Of a stretch of 64,000 nt of DNA, positions 58,711 to 64,000 are shown in pieces (position 1 is the first letter of the stretch; each line of letters opens with the position of its first letter). The stretch is from Urechis unicinctus. Taxonomy: Eukaryota > Annelida > Polychaeta > Xenopneusta > Urechidae. The notes beneath the pieces were generated by a model, which was not told the DNA's origin, ran no database searches, and worked only from the letters and a program-made list of their open reading frames with translations. Both the position numbers and the translations under genes were made by a program. The stretch spans positions 62,548,751 to 62,612,750 of the forward strand of contig CM067343.1 of assembly GCA_034190875.2 (NCBI GenBank), in the 5' to 3' direction.

Positions 58711-60591
58711 TTGGAACAAATATATTACCGTCTATTAGCCATGCATCTCTTATTTAAAACATTTCATTGAACTATTATCACAAGTGTAACAGAAAAATAT
58801 AAACTATTTTAGGGTAAGGAAAATTTTAAATGTGTAATGAAGAAGCTCAATTTCGAAATAAAATTAAAAAATAAGTGGGTTATTAATGCGCAGCACCCAG
58901 AACGCAGTTTTCGATATATTTTTGTACTTATATTTTTTAATGAAAGGTGTCAAATGTGATCACAACCAGAAAGATTATAAACTAAGGTCAAGGTCATCGA
59001 AGGTTATTTTATATCATCGATAAATCCATATTTACTTGGTCAATTTTGGGCCGATTTTAATTTTTTTTAAACTTCCAGATACAGTTTCGCCAAGTTACCC
59101 AAGTACCCATGCGCCTCTTGTATGTTTGGGTGTTTGCTTGTTTGTTAACATTTGTTTGATCCGCGATACAGGTCACAATTTTTGAAATTTTTTAATTATA
59201 TATGTGGGCATCGAACCAACAGTTTTCCAAAGCGCCCCAGGTCGAAAAATCGTGATATCAATCCGAATTACATCATAAGATTCATGAATATTATGAGCGC
59301 TTATAAAACCGTCAATGTTCGATAATAACAAAAATTGGGTCACATGTACTCCATGACAGCTTTAGTCGGGACTTAAGATTTCATGAATGTCGATGACGTC
59401 ACTTCCGGTCACGCAAGCATCAACGTTTTAAAAAAACGTCCTAAATTTCTGGTAGCCAAAATCTCTAACATTTTTAATATCGCCTAAAAAAAAAACATTT
59501 TCTCAAATTTTCGACAGCTTATTAAATTGTAATATCAATCCAACGGTCAAAAAAATTTAGCCAGTTGTTGTCATAGACAGCGCAAATCTAATCCATTAAT
59601 TTAATGTATATCGACGTCGTCACTTCTAATAACGAAAGAATCAAAGTAAAAACGGGACTGAAATATGAAATTAACGTGTCGTTTCTCCGTCGTTAATAAT
59701 GATATCGTAAATTTGATTCCACTCGAAAAAAGCCCTTTCAATTCGGAACATATAACTAATTCTCTTGCGCTGTACATTATAGATAGTTTTCGCACAAAAA
59801 TAAGCTTGAAGTACAGCGGGTGGGTTTTCACTGGTTTGTTAACAGCAGCCTACACATCATGCTGTACAAAGATCGTCTCTACTCTCTGTTCGCCAAGCCG
59901 GCATGCTGTCGAGTATGGCACGCCGCGGTAACATTGAATAAATAAATGAAGCTTTTACCTGAGTGGGACAAATCATCGTCATTCTATCATGGCCGTTCGC
60001 CAAGTTCCACCATGTACCCATGGACCCATTTCTGAAATTTAAGTTAGTGCGCAGATTGCTACAATGTTTCCAACAATAAACTATACCGGTTCTGTAATTA
60101 CATATAGATATTGCAAATTGACAAAATCCTGATATTTGTATAATCCTTTTCTGATCACTTATTTCAATTCTCTATTCTTATTGAACATGTAATATGTATC
60201 TGGTCTAGGCGCCGGTAACGACGCTATGAACCTTTAACCTTTTTTAGCATTGCAGTCGCGTGAAACTAAACGTGTTGCGAATGGGGACATATTGGGGGCT
60301 CGGGGTGTGTGTATGTGGCGGGGGGGGGGGTATGCGGATCGTTACCATAACCAAACGTTAACAAAACGTTACGAGACATTAAACTGATAATAAGAAGAGT
60401 CGATGACGTAAACATAAATGCTTCGGAATTCGTCTCGAGATACTTCCTTGTGTTTTTCTGGCTCAATCGCGAGAGCCGAGCCCAGGCCATTCAATCATCA
60501 GGATACACGCTTGATGGGTAGTAGGTATATAATATGGTGAAATCTATTTTGCCACAGTGAAGCACAATTGTGTCACAAGCATTGCTAAATC

Positions 60592-63500
60592 ATGCGGATT
60601 GCAGTCTACCTATGTGTATATCTCACCTGGTCAGGTGAGGTAATCAGCCGATATACACCAGGTAAGTCTGTTGGTGATATATGGGGGAAGTTTTTGTCAT
60701 TTAATTAATGAACGCACTAGAAATTTGTTTTTCTAACAGCCAAACCTATTTTCTAGTGTACAATCCGTCATTAGAAACACAGAAAATAATCGATTTTCGA
60801 AATAAATTCTGAGATATTTGATATTATTCTCGAGGCCAGATAGGGCAAGCAATAGGGCGTCATCCGTACATCACAAAGGAAAGACATACGGCTTCAGGAT
60901 CTGATAGCAGGACGTATATTCATTGGAGTGCTTTTTCTTGGTTAGGGTTTCTATTCCTGTACGGCAACTCTTTTGTGATTGCAGACAGCTCTCTGAATGA
61001 GATAGAATTCGATGTCACTGAAAGCAACATGGAATTTGATGGAGGTCTTTACCCCAAAAAATTTAAGGCCGGCTTTGAATTATCCAATGAACACGTCGAA
61101 TTGGACTTGGAGAGGAACGATCTTATCGATTTGGAGTTTCCCATCATTTTCCTAGAAGAAGACAATGGCGTGTCCGTTCCTGACAAGTCTCTTTTTGAAA
61201 AGGTGAGAAATGTAGCATAGATTGAATATAATAGAGTAACCGACGGGGCATGGGTGTTGACGTATTGTTGGTCCTAAAGCTTCTGTTTTGTAACTGCGCT
61301 GATTGTTAGCGCATGTCTGAGTAGGGCCTAGTAAAAAGGCGGATATAGAGATGGCAACTTTCGCTTAAGTGAATGAGATCACGTTGAAATGTTCGCGTTC
61401 GCTTGGTATACTGACACAAATGTTAGCCACTAATGCTTTCATGCTATGATCTATCATTCATTTGATCAATTGTTACATGGAAATAGGTGGTTGCGATGAT
61501 GATTAATGATCTACTTTTAGGACACGATTGCTTTTTACCGCGACAAGAAGCGAGGAGTGGCACTCTCTGCAACCAAGACGGACAATGTCGGCGGGACTTT
61601 TTTGTTGGTACGCTTGTCATGTCAGTTATAACTGATATATTCATGAAAATACATATACTAACACATTTACGTTTAGTTTGTCTTGTATATATTCTTATGT
61701 GGACTTCTATTAAATCTGTATCAAGGACGGTGTCATTCCGATCGGAAACGAGGTCTACAAAATAAAGCCCGCCCACGACACACAGCCACTGACAACAGGA
61801 AAAGGCGAAGACTTTAAGCAAGAGCGAAAGCCTCTGTCACATCGCATGACGAAAGTAATGTTTTTCTTCTGATTTATTGTCCACAGACAGCCATGGACCA
61901 ACATTTATACATATAATTACAACCAACAATTACAATTATGCCAAATGGCGCGAAACAGAGAGACAGTTTCGTTGACCACAACAAAACCCCGGTGTCAATG
62001 CTCCGTGGATCAAAATGAAGGATCCATACGTCTGCATTAGCCACACAACATGCAACCCAACATTCAAACTGACGATATCATAACATAATACTATAGTAGC
62101 TATGCTCCGTGGATCACAATGAAGGGTCCATACGTCTGCATTAACTCTACAACAACAACGCTAACATGCAAAACAGTAAAACTCACGATATTATTATTCT
62201 CTTATAAGTGCAAAGCGTCTATCTTCTTCGAAATCAAGTTCACGAGTGCCTAGCACTAGCAGACGCTCACTCGTTTTTAAACTGCCCTATTTTCGGCGCG
62301 ACACAATGTAAACAAAAACTAAAATGACTACACATAGCAAACCAAATAACAGAGGTGCACAACAATAATTGATATCAAGATTGTTACATAGGGTAAACAG
62401 TAAACAGTAACACTGGAGGGACAACTTGACTCGGGGGTGCAACCACCCCCCCCCCCCCTCACCCCTCTTTTTTACACATACACTACTATGGAGAAATTTG
62501 CTGAAAAATGGATGCCGCAGTGACAACCTAATCACGGTTTGAAGTGTAACACCCCATCCAGTGGAGTACGGTTTACTAGGTATTGCAATGATACTATATC
62601 GACCAAGAACTGGTCAGCAAAGAGACAACGACGATGATCGCCTCTGTTTATGCGATACAGAATTGACAGATGAGCCAATTGCACCACCCGTGTGGACAGT
62701 GAAGGGCAGTAATGAAAGCAACTTGCAAGAAGAGACATCAAACGGATCAACACGTTTCAGACGCCAAGCAACGAACACAATCGACGATTATCACGTGGAG
62801 ATGACGCTGATCGTGGACCACACGGTTTGGGAATAGTAAGTGATCTATATAAATGCTACGCAAACAGTCGCTTGATCCTGCATTACATCAAATAGTTAAG
62901 AAAACCATCGGTAATTTCTTATAACATTATTCCAACAGCTATTGGTAATATTGCATAGATCATTTCTAGCATAATCCTAAAAACTATTGCTTGAATTTTT
63001 ATCGAAATAATTATGTTTGCTTACTCAAGCTGGAGTGCGCGGAGTGCAAATGATGCTGAAACTACTTTGAGCATTTCCCAGTATATGGCGCAAATCGTGA
63101 ATGCTGTACGTTGAATTACCCTGAAAACATCGTTCTTATACACATTGAAAGTTAATCTGATCTGTGATATAGAAGTCGAAATGTCAGTGGGGACCAAGCC
63201 GACTTTTTTTTAACAATGTTTCCTTGTTCTCAGATGAGCATACCATATAGTAACATTGATCTACAACGATGGAAAATGCGCATTTCTCTAAGTGTCAAGA
63301 ATCTTGTAATTTCTAAAGTGAGTGTATTTTATAATTTTCTTCCTTTTTGGGCGGTCCTATTCCTATATTGGATTGTTTACTAATATTAGTTATTTCTAAT
63401 GTTCAAGAAGTACTAACTGCTGATTTCAGACTTACGCCACTTCTCCGTGGACGACTGGCGACAGCATTATAAGTACCGGCGGGGCTGATCCTAAGCCTAA

Positions 63501-64000
63501 GCAGGTAGTAATTGATGGAACTAAGGTTCTCAAAAAAGAACGCGATTGGGTCTCGCAGGACGGACGATCTTGGAGTAATCCAGACCACGCCATGCTTTTT
63601 ACAAGGTAATGAAGGGAAGCTGTTTCACAATGTGCCGAAAGTACGGATATAAATTTCTAATTGGCTACATTTTGTAATGTCTGTATCAACACAGGCGTGC
63701 TTTGCTGATTACATCAATCTACGATAGCAATCTTAAACTAAGGATTTGTTTGCAGATATGACATTCAGGGCTCTACTTTGGGGTAAGAAATGGTATAATC
63801 AATGATGTGTAATTATTGACCATATGGAAAAAAAATTTTAACAATGAATGCACGTAAATAAATACCAGAATCACAAAAGATCACAGTTATTGTTCCTAAC
63901 GCATTCTTCTATAAAGCTTCATGTTTCATAACACGTTAGAATGCACTGAATTTTGCGTCGGATGATTATGTTTCAGGTATAGCTTATACGAGTGCAGTTT
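60592..64000 (+). pseudogene. Second copy of the ADAMTS-like metalloprotease, 5' part, decaying
   Basis: Exons matching 1-10 of the first copy: 60592-60634, 60985-61202, 61521-61607, 61726-about 61862, 62562-62835, 63030-63105, 63234-63317, 63430-63605, 63756-63782 and 63977 to the window edge. Signal peptide, propeptide and the RFRR furin site are kept. Exon 4 runs past the lost splice donor into an in-frame TGA at 61870-61872. Exon 8 has a 6-base in-frame gain (CCTAAG repeated). Exon 9 is 27 instead of 26 bases, which shifts the frame before the zinc-binding exon. Intron 2 is 318 bp here, against 3.5 kb in copy 1 with its Kolobok. I infer a decaying paralogue; an allelic contig placed in tandem is the alternative. 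Confidence 0.75.
61365..61368 (+). other. Empty target site of the Kolobok insertion
   Basis: A single TTAA between TTTCGC and GTGAATGA, matching the two flanks of the transposon at 32403 and 35645 in copy 1. Confidence 0.88.

Larger units (their letters stand above)
51039..60591. other. Copy 2 repeat blocks upstream of the second protease copy
   Basis: Counterpart of 23648-31634. Same three diverged blocks and dispersed repeats, no recognised gene. Differences from copy 1 are the absent MITE (empty site at 52844-52851), expanded microsatellites and the extra 1.3 kb at 53160-54493. Confidence 0.5.
51039..64000 (+). repeat. Segmental duplication, copy 2 (cut by window edge)
   Basis: Direct copy of 23648-39455, still matching at the last base. 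Copy 2 alone has about 1.3 kb at 53160-54493, about 137 bp near 60085-60220, and expanded microsatellites at 52192-52704. It lacks about 130 bp found at 25932-26045 in copy 1. Confidence 0.9.

Overview
This is nuclear DNA from an animal, most likely a marine invertebrate and probably a lophotrochozoan such as a mollusc. The reasons are short spliced exons with GT/AG borders, a complete Polinton (Maverick), THAP-bearing and hAT-type DNA transposons, long microsatellites, and an ADAMTS-like metalloprotease gene with a large thrombospondin-repeat array. The phylum is inference; no RNA gene was found to settle it.

Layout. 1-3454: AT-rich DNA holding decayed exons of an EEF1AKMT2 (METTL10)-like lysine methyltransferase. 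3461-20251: a Polinton with a perfect 6-bp target duplication (CCTCTG) and identical 279-bp terminal inverted repeats. It carries packaging ATPase, integrase with chromodomain, two penton-like genes in tandem, major capsid protein, adenain-like protease and family B DNA polymerase, plus several unknown genes. It is treated as a fossil: its ends are whole and young-looking, its coding part has roughly six to ten breaks. 20258-23647: repeat-rich DNA without a recognised gene.

23648-51038 and 51039-64000 are two direct copies of one segmental duplication, the second cut by the window edge. Copy 1 is mostly old repeat blocks (23.6-31.6 kb) and then a secreted metalloprotease gene, 31635-45400, which I could read as 18 exons in consistent phase: signal peptide, propeptide with furin site, M12B catalytic domain with HExxHxxGxxHD, disintegrin/Cys-rich part, PLAC-like Cys module, 21 thrombospondin type-1 repeats in one 3.6-kb exon, and a hydrophobic C-terminus. 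The second copy (60592-64000) holds exons 1-10, but one exon has lost its splice donor and another has an extra base, so it looks like a decaying paralogue, or an unmerged haplotype. Comparing the copies exposes precise empty sites for a 3.2-kb Kolobok-like transposon (TTAA target) and a 280-bp MITE (8-bp target).

45401-51038 holds a hAT-like MITE, an (AT)n tract, a broken hAT transposase fragment, an LTR with polypurine tract from a retroelement fossil, and an exon-like stretch broken by a 59-bp tandem duplication.

All calls come from reading the sequence by eye. Family names rest on recognised motifs, not on database searches.
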